In this document: positions 26,361 through 34,892 of the stretch, piece by piece
Position numbering within the stretch: the first letter of the stretch is position 1
Layout of the letters: every line of letters begins with the position of its first letter
Source: Actinacidiphila yeochonensis CN732
Lineage (GTDB): Bacteria > Actinomycetota > Actinomycetes > Streptomycetales > Streptomycetaceae
DNA length: 64,000 bases
Assembly (NCBI RefSeq): GCF_000745345.1
Contig: NZ_JQNR01000005.1
Location: 806,001 to 870,000, forward strand
Direction: 5' to 3'
Notes under the pieces: generated by a model
Database searches by the model: none
The model's input: the letters and a program-made list of their open reading frames with translations, nothing else
What the model was told of the DNA's origin: nothing
Translations under genes and position numbers: made by a program

Positions 26361-29300
26361 ATGATTTCGAAGCGAAGCGATCGGCAGCAAAAGTCAGCGG
26401 CCCGCAAGCAGAAGGACGCCGCCGCGCCAGCAGCAAGCCTGCCCGAGCAGTTCGCAAGGCTGCGTTCAGGAGCTGCAAACGTCGCCGGAGTCACCTTTCA
26501 GGTTTCCCTCTCAGCGATGCTCCTGTCAGCCGGCCGCGCTGGAGATGTGCCAGGTCTTCCTGTGGATGCGGTGTGCCCCGAGGGGTTCGAGGACGTCGAC
26601 TGCCGCCTCTCCGACGGTTCGAAACTGTTCGTGCAGAGCAAAGAGCGGGGGCCAGGCACCCAAAACATCGCTGCTTCCGAACTCGCGGAGATCTTGGCCC
26701 ACGCAACCCAAACTATTCAGCTCACGGATCAAGCAGCTACGGCAGGGTCGGACTCAAAAAGCATCGGCTGGCATACCAAGAGGGATACTCAGGTTCACTC
26801 GCGTCTGGCAGTGGTCACCAACGGGAAGTTCGGCAGCTCGTTGCCGCACACAGGGTGGACCGAGACTTTGGACACCGCTCTGGCCCGTCTCCCCTCTGGC
26901 GATACAGCCCGGGTTAGTCTGCTGAAGGCGTTGGCGAGGCGCCTGTCGGAGGAGAACCTGGATCCGGCACTGGCGTCGATGGTGCTCTCGCGGACACATC
27001 TGGTCCAGGTGCACGAAGACCTCGGCCAGACCACGACTTCTCTGCTGGAAGTCGGGTTAGGTCTGCACCCGACGCTGGCCGCGCTACTGCGAAGCCGCCT
27101 GCAGTGTGACTTGGCCGACGTCGCCGCCGCGCAACGCCAGTCCGACTTCTCCGAAGCCCTAAACCGCGCTGTCAGTGATCTCGATGCGATGGCTGCGGCG
27201 CTGGGAAGAGAGATCGATGTCGAGAACCTGGAGGAGGCGGTCGCAGCGGGTGTGTGCGAACCGTTGGACTTCCTCGCGCCATCGCCGCAGGACGCTGGCG
27301 GGTTCTTCCAGGGTGTCAGCGTGCTGCCCAGCCATATCGCCGCTGGGCTGGACGTACTACGGCCGCAGGAGTCTCAGGCGGTCTTGGACGGGCTTGCCGA
27401 ACGCGGACAGGCAGTTATTTCTGGCCCCAGCGGCAGCGGAAAGTCGGCCCTGCTGTGGCGGTGTGCTCGCCTGATCGAAGCTGGTCCGCGGCTGATACGA
27501 GTGCTGCGCGTGACCACATCCCAAGATGCAGAAATGCTCGTGCGTCATGTCCTACGAGCTAAGCCGTCTCGCGGGTGCCGGATGGTGGTCTGCATTGATG
27601 ACCTGGGCCGGGCCCGTATGGCCGCATGGCCTGAGGCTCGTGACCGACTACTTGAGTTGCCCGGTGTCGCGATCATGGCTGCGGGGCGGCACGAGGACCT
27701 CACCCCGGGCCTGACCCGGGGCGCCGCGCTGGTAGACGCGGCGTTGACCACCAGCGCGGCTGATCAGGTTTATCAAGCGGTCCAGGCAAGCGGGTTGCCG
27801 ATGGTCATGGCGCGTGAGGAGGCTGTCAGTCACGCGGACGGCTTGCTGATGGAGTTTCTTGCTCTGGTCACTACCGGAAGACGCCTGCGCGAGATCCTGG
27901 CCGAGCAGGTCGACGCGCTCGCAGACCCCCAACGACGACTCGACCGATCGGTACTGAGAGTAGTCTGCGCCGCTCACGCATTGGGCTTCGAAGTCCCCGC
28001 CGACACGCTGCCCACCGCGATGGACCAGAGTTACGACGTGTTGGATGAGGTGTTCCGTCGTTTGGTCGGCGAGCACTTGGTCACCGGCACGGATGCCAGC
28101 GGCTGGAAGGGCCTACACGATTTGCGCACCGAGGTTCTACTCGACCTCCTGCACACCAATGCACAGCCCTCTCTCACAGCGACTTACGCCACTGCAATCA
28201 CGGCGCTTCCAGCGCCGGCCCGTCCCCAAGCTCTGCGCCGCGCAGCCGTGCGCGGAGCACAGGTCATCGCCCGTAGCCTGGGCCAGCTGACTGCGAAAGA
28301 GAGACTAGCCCGCATTCACTATGCGCTGCGCCCACTGGCGCAATGCATAGTCCAGCAATTGCAGCAGATAGCCGCCGGGGCGTCGGACTCCGTGGGCAAT
28401 GAGGCTGTCTACACGGCCGGACTGCTGGAAGCGGCAGAACGCATTGACAGCGTCGCACACGTCTACGCAGCCCTCCCGCTGGTCGAGCGGGAACAGCCGC
28501 CCGGGGCGGACACTGCGACACTGTTGTGGATCGCCTGGTTGTCGACACAGATCAACCTCGATCTGCCGCAGTTCGAAGCTGTGGAAGCGCTCGGCAAGCA
28601 GTTGCCGATCCGGACCGAGGACGCGGCGCTCGCCGCCGGGGCGGCGCTTGGTCCCGAGTCTCTGCTCAGTCTGATCTGCGACGCGCCATTGGCCGTCGCC
28701 GTACGCTTGTGTGAGGCAGCCGAAGGGCTGATCACCTTTAGTCCCGCGCAGGCCAGCACCGTGTACAGACACTACGTCCCCGCCCTGCCAGATCCGCCCG
28801 GTAGCGGCGACAGCGTGGCTGCCGATCTGCGTGCCCAACTCACGGCATCCCTTACTGCTCTGGCCGGTCTGAGCGGAGAGAGCATTTCAGCGTCGTTCGG
28901 CGACGTGACAAAGCGCGCCATCGACGCCGTGGCCAGCGACCCGTTCGGCTGCCATGTGAAGGTCGAGTTCCTCCCCGTGGCCGAACTCGATCAGGACCCT
29001 GAAGGCCATGTTGGACCCGGAACCTACAGCAATGAATTGGCCTGCGTAGTGCATGCCGTTTCCTATGCTCGGCCCGATGGTTCACCTGCAGCTTCATCTG
29101 CATACGAGCCCGAGCCAAAAAGCGACAGGGCCTCGGAAAACGGGCAGGTCGTACTTCTGCTCCGGCGCCTGTTCGATGCATGTCCTGAGGCAGATTTGAT
29201 CCACGCGGAGCTCTGGCACGCCAACAATCGTCCAAGACAGGTTGCAGGCGTAACAGAAGGCGTCAAACACATTAGGGCGGGTGTTCTGCGACGTGCCCGC

Positions 29301-30698
29301 ACGACTAGTCGTAACGTCGCTCTCGAAGCGGCTGCCATGGAAAGTGCGGGAAGCGGGACATGGACAGAACGTTGCCGCGCTCAAGCCTTGTTGGCAACCG
29401 AGTTGCTCGAGCTGCTTGAGAAGACTCCACCACGATTGCGGCCAACGGATGCGGGCCGCGCCCGGAAGGAATGGAGTGCACGAGTCGACCGCGCCCATCA
29501 GGAGGCCATCGCCCTTCCAGGTCGTCCGGCGGAACCAGTGCGTCCCCTAGCCGCTGCAGAAGCCCTTTCCGTGGTTTATCAGGCCGCCCGAGAGGATGCG
29601 ACGCTGCGCGAGGCCCCAAAGCTGGACACGGCCAAGAAAGCATTCATCAACATTGCTGCCAGTCTGCAGCAAGTCGCCCAAACGCGAGGGGTACGTGGTG
29701 CTGGAGCCAGACTCGCGGACGCCGTCCCTGATCTCCAGAAGGCCATCGACCAAGGGGCGCCAGTGCTGTCCGGGATTGGGGACACGCTGCCGACCGAGTT
29801 GATGACCTCCCTTCTGGACACAGCCAGAGTGCTGTCAGCAGTTGACGAGTCACCGGTTGCTGCGGCGCTGAGGCAGGGCACCCAAGATGCGGGTCGCCTA
29901 CGCACGGCTGTGCGGGCGAGTCAGCAAGCAGTCCTGAACACAGGATTGCTTTCTGTCACAGCTCTACTCGTGACCGTAGGAGTGACTGTGACCAGCTCTG
30001 CGATCATGACTGATTGCGCACCCGCCGCCCCATGGCTCGACCGACAGTTGGCAATCAGCGTCCCGCTCGAGCAGTGGCCCGCGACCTGGGAGGCGATCCG
30101 CTGTTGGAGCGACGAGGATCGAGAAGAAGCCGGCGTCCGCTGCCGGATTGTGCTCGTACCGGTCGAAGACACTGAAGTTCTCCCGATGGGAATCAGCTTC
30201 CACAGCTTCGGGAAACCACTGCCCCTACTCGACCAACACTTGAGCGCAGTGGCCGATGCTCTAGGAATACCGCTGCGGACCAACAACACCCAAGCGGCCC
30301 TCCAAGAACCTACCGAAGGCCTGCGCTCCTACTCCTACGCCCTGGTCCGCCGTGCCAACCGCACGCCAGGTTGGGCACCCCACCCGGTCAACCTGACGTC
30401 ACCGGAAAGTATCGGCGACACGTTCACCCGCGAGCATGCCGAAATTTTTACGCACGAGCAAAATATCGAAAGTCTCTCGGAAAGCGAAAAATTCCGACTG
30501 GCCGCTTTCGTAGCCCTACGGGAACTGTGCAGCATGGTTGATGAGGAAGACGGCACGAACCCAGGTCTGGCCGCAGGTTTAAGCAGTGTCGACGTGACCC
30601 GCCCGATGATTCCGGACGGCTACGCCGCTACTGCAAAACTCAACTTCGCCCTGACCGCAGCTATCGAAGCCGACCGAGGCAGTCAGCGACCGATATAG
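26361..30698 (+). CDS. 1445-residue P-loop NTPase with N-terminal nuclease-like region (candidate defence protein)
   Basis: The N-terminus (residues 40-130) resembles DUF4297/Cap4-type PD-(D/E)XK nucleases: GVTFQVSLSAMLLSAG, an acidic EDVDCRL (E77, D78, D80), then KLFVQSKERG (Q92, K94). A P-loop NTPase follows, with Walker A ISGPSGSGKSALLWRCARLI (GPSGSGKS 355-362) and Walker B MVVCIDDLGR (D413, D414). The remaining ~900 residues are helical and unrecognised, with one hydrophobic stretch near 1195-1215 (LLSVTALLVTVGVTV). The layout effector-STAND-like NTPase-large sensor resembles Avs-type anti-phage proteins; this is inference. ATG 26361 was chosen because upstream codons lack coding bias; no strong ribosome site is seen. 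The gene looks A+T-richer than its neighbours, which fits transfer. Confidence 0.8.
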   Translation: MISKRSDRQQKSAARKQKDAAAPAASLPEQFARLRSGAANVAGVTFQVSLSAMLLSAGRAGDVPGLPVDAVCPEGFEDVDCRLSDGSKLFVQSKERGPGTQNIAASELAEILAHATQTIQLTDQAATAGSDSKSIGWHTKRDTQVHSRLAVVTNGKFGSSLPHTGWTETLDTALARLPSGDTARVSLLKALARRLSEENLDPALASMVLSRTHLVQVHEDLGQTTTSLLEVGLGLHPTLAALLRSRLQCDLADVAAAQRQSDFSEALNRAVSDLDAMAAALGREIDVENLEEAVAAGVCEPLDFLAPSPQDAGGFFQGVSVLPSHIAAGLDVLRPQESQAVLDGLAERGQAVISGPSGSGKSALLWRCARLIEAGPRLIRVLRVTTSQDAEMLVRHVLRAKPSRGCRMVVCIDDLGRARMAAWPEARDRLLELPGVAIMAAGRHEDLTPGLTRGAALVDAALTTSAADQVYQAVQASGLPMVMAREEAVSHADGLLMEFLALVTTGRRLREILAEQVDALADPQRRLDRSVLRVVCAAHALGFEVPADTLPTAMDQSYDVLDEVFRRLVGEHLVTGTDASGWKGLHDLRTEVLLDLLHTNAQPSLTATYATAITALPAPARPQALRRAAVRGAQVIARSLGQLTAKERLARIHYALRPLAQCIVQQLQQIAAGASDSVGNEAVYTAGLLEAAERIDSVAHVYAALPLVEREQPPGADTATLLWIAWLSTQINLDLPQFEAVEALGKQLPIRTEDAALAAGAALGPESLLSLICDAPLAVAVRLCEAAEGLITFSPAQASTVYRHYVPALPDPPGSGDSVAADLRAQLTASLTALAGLSGESISASFGDVTKRAIDAVASDPFGCHVKVEFLPVAELDQDPEGHVGPGTYSNELACVVHAVSYARPDGSPAASSAYEPEPKSDRASENGQVVLLLRRLFDACPEADLIHAELWHANNRPRQVAGVTEGVKHIRAGVLRRARTTSRNVALEAAAMESAGSGTWTERCRAQALLATELLELLEKTPPRLRPTDAGRARKEWSARVDRAHQEAIALPGRPAEPVRPLAAAEALSVVYQAAREDATLREAPKLDTAKKAFINIAASLQQVAQTRGVRGAGARLADAVPDLQKAIDQGAPVLSGIGDTLPTELMTSLLDTARVLSAVDESPVAAALRQGTQDAGRLRTAVRASQQAVLNTGLLSVTALLVTVGVTVTSSAIMTDCAPAAPWLDRQLAISVPLEQWPATWEAIRCWSDEDREEAGVRCRIVLVPVEDTEVLPMGISFHSFGKPLPLLDQHLSAVADALGIPLRTNNTQAALQEPTEGLRSYSYALVRRANRTPGWAPHPVNLTSPESIGDTFTREHAEIFTHEQNIESLSESEKFRLAAFVALRELCSMVDEEDGTNPGLAAGLSSVDVTRPMIPDGYAATAKLNFALTAAIEADRGSQRPI

Positions 30699-30731
30699 AT
30701 GTAGCTAAGCGCCCGCAGGAGAGCTCCGACC

Positions 30732-30753
30732 AGTTGTAGTTTCAGTTGCGTTC
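30732..30753. repeat. Arm-site-like repeat, copy 2
   Basis: AGTTGTAGTTTCAGTTGC followed by GTTCA, about 95 bp before att-like copy 2. It differs by one base from copy 1. Confidence 0.65.
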
Positions 30754-30846
30754 ACCCCCGTTTCAGCACGGTCCGAGCATCGACTGTATAGGCTCTCCAG
30801 TGCAGGTCAGAAGTTGACGGACTTGCGCGAACCCCCGGACGGGGAG

Positions 30847-30961
30847 TTGGAAAGCGTGTTGGGGGCAACCCCTCACGAGTGCGAATCTCGTATCCTCCGC
30901 CAGTGCCTCACCGGGCACGACGTCACTGGCCCCCGCTGCCCGCAGCGGGGGCCAGTGACGT
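30847..30961 (+). repeat. att-like direct repeat copy 2 with a different terminator
   Basis: Starts TTGGAAAGCGTG and matches the tRNA 3' half, except that the T loop reads GTGCGAATC instead of GTTCGAATC. After ACGTC the stem is different: a perfect 19-bp stem beginning ACGTCACTGGCCCCCGCTG, with loop CCCG (30920-30961). Because the 5' half of the tRNA is absent and T55 is mutated, it cannot make a tRNA. Confidence 0.85.
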
Positions 30962-31219
30962 TGAGGATTGCCGTTGGCCTGTCGTCGTCAAGATCACAGC
31001 CGACGCTGCAGCGTCGCCGCCCCGAAGCGGCCCGGGCCCGCGCCATCCGACTGTGGATAACCTCTGCCACCGGATTCGGGCGCTCCCGTGCCTGAACGTC
31101 ACGGTGCGCGCGGGGGAATTTAACCAGCCCGTACCCGTCGCCGACCTGATCATCAAAATGCACAGGCACATCGTTCTAAAGGCATAGGAAATCCCCGCAC
31201 GGACGGGAGTCAAATTTGT

Positions 31220-31981
31220 TCACAATGGTCGTTCGGTCGGCCGACGCCACCACCCGGTAGACTTAAAGCAGCCCAGCAACCAGTGTGCTTCCGCGTCATC
31301 CAGGATGATGTGGCCGACCGACGGAAGCGGCTGGAAACGAAGCATCTCTTCCTTGATTCGTATGGGTTCCCAATCCAAGTCGTGGTGGAGCAACACCGAG
31401 TACGGGTCACCGCGGCGCTGCCAGAAGACCATTGGTTCGAAGACCTCGTTCTCGAAGGGCTTAACGATGTCGTCCGGAGCGAATTCAACGTCAGCCATAT
31501 CCGCCCATCGGCAGACCCCTTCGCGCTCCCGGGACAGGCGCCGTCGCATGGTCTGCACGAATGCTTCCAATCGGGCATCGTCCAACACAGAATCGGCGGC
31601 GACAACGATCGACCTCAGTGACTTGCGCAGCGCCTGAGCACGCCGCAGTTGACGAGTCGCGTTTGCCCAGAAAAGGCCACCGCGCTCCGGGTCGTGGACC
31701 ACACAGAGGACCGGAAGACTGCCATCGCGCCAGTTCTCCGCGTGATCGCCAACTCTGACGCGATGCCCCCTTCTGGTCCGTACTGAGACCCCGCCCTTCA
31801 CCTGCATGAGAACGGCGTTTTCTGTGCGTTGCCCCTCCTCGACGAAGGTGACGTGCAGGTCCTCGCCGTAATCGTTGCTGCCGTCGGTCTCTTGCACAAT
31901 ATGGCCGTGGCGCTCCAACAGCGCACGCACCTCGTTCACCGCCATGCGCCCGATACGCCGGCTGTCAGGCACCTTCGGCAT
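31220..31981 (-). CDS. DUF4365 nuclease-like protein
   Basis: A 253-residue protein. The DUF4365 core, a PD-(D/E)XK-related fold, is RMAVNEVRALLERHGHIVQE then TDGSNDYGEDLHVTFVEEG, and NAVLMQVKGGVSVRTRRGHR. D (NDYGED) and Q-x-K (QVK) are the expected catalytic residues. LPVLCVVHDPERGGLFWANA is also typical of the family. ATG 31981 has AGGGGG four bases upstream. It is the only intact gene of its att-bounded segment, which ends in an IS630 remnant. DUF4365 proteins are often found in mobile and defence regions; the substrate is unknown. Confidence 0.8.
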   Translation of the reverse strand: MPKVPDSRRIGRMAVNEVRALLERHGHIVQETDGSNDYGEDLHVTFVEEGQRTENAVLMQVKGGVSVRTRRGHRVRVGDHAENWRDGSLPVLCVVHDPERGGLFWANATRQLRRAQALRKSLRSIVVAADSVLDDARLEAFVQTMRRRLSREREGVCRWADMADVEFAPDDIVKPFENEVFEPMVFWQRRGDPYSVLLHHDLDWEPIRIKEEMLRFQPLPSVGHIILDDAEAHWLLGCFKSTGWWRRPTERPL

Positions 31982-32286
31982 CTAGCCCCCTCACAATGTG
32001 CGGGGAACAGATTATGGCCAGACACCGACACGGGGCCTACGTTTTCTGGAGTCGTGGCCCGGGATGTGATCCCCACGGTCACCACGATCGGCATCTTGTG
32101 GAACCCCGGCCCGGATGTTTGACCTCGCAACTCCTCCGGGTCGGAACCAGTTGGGACTGCTCGGCCGCCATCACCGACGCCAACTTCGACCCCGCCGCCG
32201 ACTGGCAGGACGCGCAGTCGCGTTCCCTCACCCTTGAGCAGAGTCCATGACATCGCAGGTCAGACATGAGGTGGACAGCGCCCGGC
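31982..32286. other. Intergenic between DUF4365 gene and IS630, nothing recognised
   Basis: A 305-bp stretch holding the promoter side of the DUF4365 gene. A plus frame has no credible start or homology. Confidence 0.4.
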
Positions 32287-33423
32287 TAGCGTTCTGAGTC
32301 TTGAGTTCTGCTCATAAATGTAGAGTGGGGTGGTGGCACGGACGGGTCGGCCGAAGGTCGAGTTGTTGTCGGATGATGAGCGGGCTGCCCTGGATGGGTG
32401 GGTGCGGCGTCGTTCGACGCCGCAGGCGTGGGCTTTGCGGTGCCGGATCATCCTGGGCCTGTGCAGCGGGTGCGTCGAACAAGGACGTGGCGGCGGAGGT
32501 GGGTTCGACGCCGCATGCGGTGGGGCGGTGGCGGGCCCAGTTCGTGGAGCGCCGGATCGCCGGCCTGGGTGACATGCCCAGATCGGGCGGCCCGCGCACG
32601 GTCACTGATGAGCAGGTGGCCGAACTGGTCGCCAAGACCTTGGAGCGCACTCCGAGGGATGCGACGCACTGGTCGACGCGGTCGATGGCAGAGGAGACCG
32701 GGTTGTCGCAGTCGACGGTGTCGCGGATCTGGCGGGCCTTCGGCCTGATGCCCCACCGCAGTGAGACGTTCAAGCTGTCGACCGATCCGTACTTCGTCGA
32801 CAAGGTCCACGACGTCGTCGGCCTGTATCTGGACCCGCCTGAGAGGGCGCTGGTGTTCTGCGTGGACGAGAAGTCGCAGATCCAGGCTCTCTGGACCGTT
32901 CCCAGCCCGTGCTGCCGATGATGCCCGGCGTTCCCGAGCGCCAGACCGCGGATTACGTCCGGCACGGAACCACCACCTTGTTCGCGGCCCTGGAAGTCGC
33001 CACGGGGAGGGTCATCGGGTCCCTGCACGGCCGGCACCGGGCCGAGGAGTTCAAGAAGTTCCTGGTCAAGCTCGACAAGGAGGTGCCGGCGAACCTTCAA
33101 GTGCACCTGGTCCTGGACAACTACGCCACCCACAAGACCCCTGCGATCAAGACCTGGCTGCTGGCGCACCCCCGCTTCCACCTGCACTTCACCCCGACCG
33201 GTTCCTCCTGGCTGAACCTGGTCGAGCGATGGTTCGCCGAGCTGACCAACAAGCAGATACGGCGAGGCGTCCACAAGTCCGTCCACGCCCTGGAAGCCGA
33301 CATCCGAACCTGGATCGCCACCTGGAACACCGACCCCAAGCCCTACATCTGGACCAAGACCGCCGACGACATCCTCGAACACCTCGCCGGATATCTGAAG
33401 CGAATTCCCGACTCAGAACACTA
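32287..33423 (+). mobile_element. IS630-family insertion sequence
   Basis: Both ends read CTAG-N-GTTCTGAGTC toward the inside (about 15 of 18 bases equal over the extended ends). They are flanked by TA, the target duplicated by IS630 elements. Its right end directly abuts the third arm-like repeat, so it landed at the edge of the att region. Confidence 0.8.
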
Positions 33424-33424
33424 G
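32330..33424 (+). pseudogene. IS630-family transposase with two frameshifts
   Basis: Three pieces join into one transposase. The first is MVARTGRPKVELLSDDERAA to ALRCRIILGL. The second, in another frame, is ASNKDVAAEVGSTPHAVGRW (HTH) to ALVFCVDEKSQIQAL with the first catalytic Asp. The third is VLPMMPGVPERQTADYVRHG, VHLVLDNYATHKTP (second Asp) and FTPTGSSWLNLVERWFAELT (final Glu). One extra G at about 32455 and an extra CT in CTCTCT at about 32891 break the frame. Start GTG 32330. Inactive unless recoded. Confidence 0.88.
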
Positions 33425-33446
33425 TTGCAGTTCCAGTTGCGTTCAG
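33423..33446. repeat. Arm-site-like repeat, copy 3
   Basis: AGTTGCAGTTCCAGTTGC followed by GTTCAG, about 90 bp before att-like copy 3. It differs by one base from copy 1. Confidence 0.65.
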
Positions 33447-33537
33447 CGCCGTTCAGCCAGGTCCGGCCCACGGCTGCACGCCCCTTCTACCGCAGGTCAG
33501 GACCCGGACGGACCCCGCCGAACCCCGGGACGAACAG

Positions 33538-33652
33538 TTGGAAAGCGTGTTGGGGGCAACCCCTCACGAGTTCGCATCTCGTATCCTCCGCCAGTGCCTC
33601 ACCGGGCACGACGTCGAAGGGCCCCACCGTTCGCGGTGGGGCCCTTCGACGT
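33538..33652 (+). repeat. att-like direct repeat copy 3 (right end of island)
   Basis: Starts TTGGAAAGCGTG and carries the same terminator stem as the intact tRNA (ACGTCGAAGGGCCCCACCG, loop TTCG, stem 33611-33652). Its T loop is GTTCGCATC, with conserved A58 changed to C. Shared terminator sequence with copy 1 suggests that copy 3 is the original chromosomal end. Confidence 0.87.
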
Positions 33653-33971
33653 TGGAGGTCGGACGCTTCGCCGGCGTTCGACCTGAGGTGGGCGAACCAG
33701 CATTTGCCTGGCCCGTCAGGGCACGGCTGCGCCCATCGGGCCCTCCACCAGGGCTGCGACGTTCTGGCAGAGTGCCGTCCATGGCTGTCTCCGAGACAAC
33801 GCGCGAGATCATTTGGGCTGAGGCCGCCGGGCCGGGTGCGATCTGCCGGTCTGAAGACTCCCTCGTCGCCCGTGGACACCACAGCGGATCCGGCTGTGTC
33901 TCGACCGATCACCAGATCTTTGACGTCGCAGCGACATGGTGAGTCACGTCGATCGAGGCAGGGGGAGCACG
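33653..33971. other. Intergenic right of the island, nothing recognised
   Basis: About 320 bp between the right att-like copy and the kinase-like gene. Plus frames read from CATGG at 33780 lack homology. No hairpin or integrase remnant seen. Confidence 0.4.
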
Positions 33972-34592
33972 ATGCCCGCGTGCATCGTCATCAACGGCCC
34001 ATCCTCCGCAGGCAAGTCGACGCTCGCTCGGTACTTGCAGGACGTCGCCCGGTGTCCCCTTCTCCGGTTCGGTGTGGACGAGCTCTACCGGATGGTGCCA
34101 TCGGCCTGGTCCGGTGGTGAACAAGACGCACGGCATCGCGAGGCCGGGTTCCGGTATGTCGACCACGGCTTTTCTGCGGACGGATACGCTCTGCGCGGGA
34201 TCTCCAACGGGGCCGACGCGCTGATGATGCTGCGCGCGATGAACGCAGCGGTCGTCGCGATGCTTGAGGAAGGTGTCAGCGTGGTCGTGGACGGCCAGGC
34301 CTTCGAGCCGGCCATTACCCACGACCTGCAGCGCCGGCTCGACGCAGCCGCCGGACGAGGCGAGGCGAGCGTGACCTACGTACAACTCGGGGCCCGCAGC
34401 GATGTTCTGTCCGACCGGAACGCACGGCACGCCCACCCCTCCCGCATCGGGGTCCACCAAGCCGCCCTGCCGGTACAGAACGCGCGGGTCGACCTGGTGC
34501 TCGACACCTCCGATCTCTCCACGTCAGAGGTCCAGGACCGTGTCGTCGCTCTCCTTGCGAGCCGTTCGCCCATCTTCGGAAGCGCACTTTGA
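33972..34592 (+). CDS. Chloramphenicol 3-O-phosphotransferase-like kinase
   Basis: A 206-residue P-loop kinase. The N-terminus MPACIVINGPSSAGKSTLAR carries the Walker A loop GPSSAGKST, and LLRFGVDELYRMVP contains the Asp used as catalytic base in the CPT family. VSVVVDGQAFEP and VTYVQLGARSDVLSDRNARH follow the family pattern, with the Arg-rich lid. CPT of Streptomyces venezuelae inactivates its own antibiotic; many homologues have other, unknown substrates, so resistance is not proven. ATG 33972 has GGGGGAG upstream. It sits just outside the island. Confidence 0.85.
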   Translation: MPACIVINGPSSAGKSTLARYLQDVARCPLLRFGVDELYRMVPSAWSGGEQDARHREAGFRYVDHGFSADGYALRGISNGADALMMLRAMNAAVVAMLEEGVSVVVDGQAFEPAITHDLQRRLDAAAGRGEASVTYVQLGARSDVLSDRNARHAHPSRIGVHQAALPVQNARVDLVLDTSDLSTSEVQDRVVALLASRSPIFGSAL

Positions 34593-34799
34593 CGACCCAC
34601 GACCTGTGTGGAGTCCGCGTAGCGCTCTCTCCGTGCTCCAGCAGTACTAGGCCGCCCCGGTGAGGCCGCCCCGGTTGCGAGGTCGCGGTGGTGTCAAAGC
34701 TCGTGGCCTCCGCGGAGGCCCTACCAGGTGGTGTGGTGGCAGGACTTCCCGGGTCGCTTCGGTGGATCTGCCGGGCCCGCTCCGCTCGCCTTCCCGGTG

Positions 34800-34839
34800 G
34801 AGAGCCGTACCCGGCGTTGGAGAGCCGTACCCGGCGTTG
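34800..34839. repeat. Two tandem 20-bp repeats upstream of the XRE gene
   Basis: Unit GAGAGCCGTACCCGGCGTTG, two exact copies, ending 53 bp before the regulator start. Position fits a duplicated operator or promoter segment; inference only. Confidence 0.75.
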
Positions 34840-34892
34840 CCTATCCCTGATTGGGGCAGGCTATGCGCTCGGGGCGGGCACACACTTGGCTC

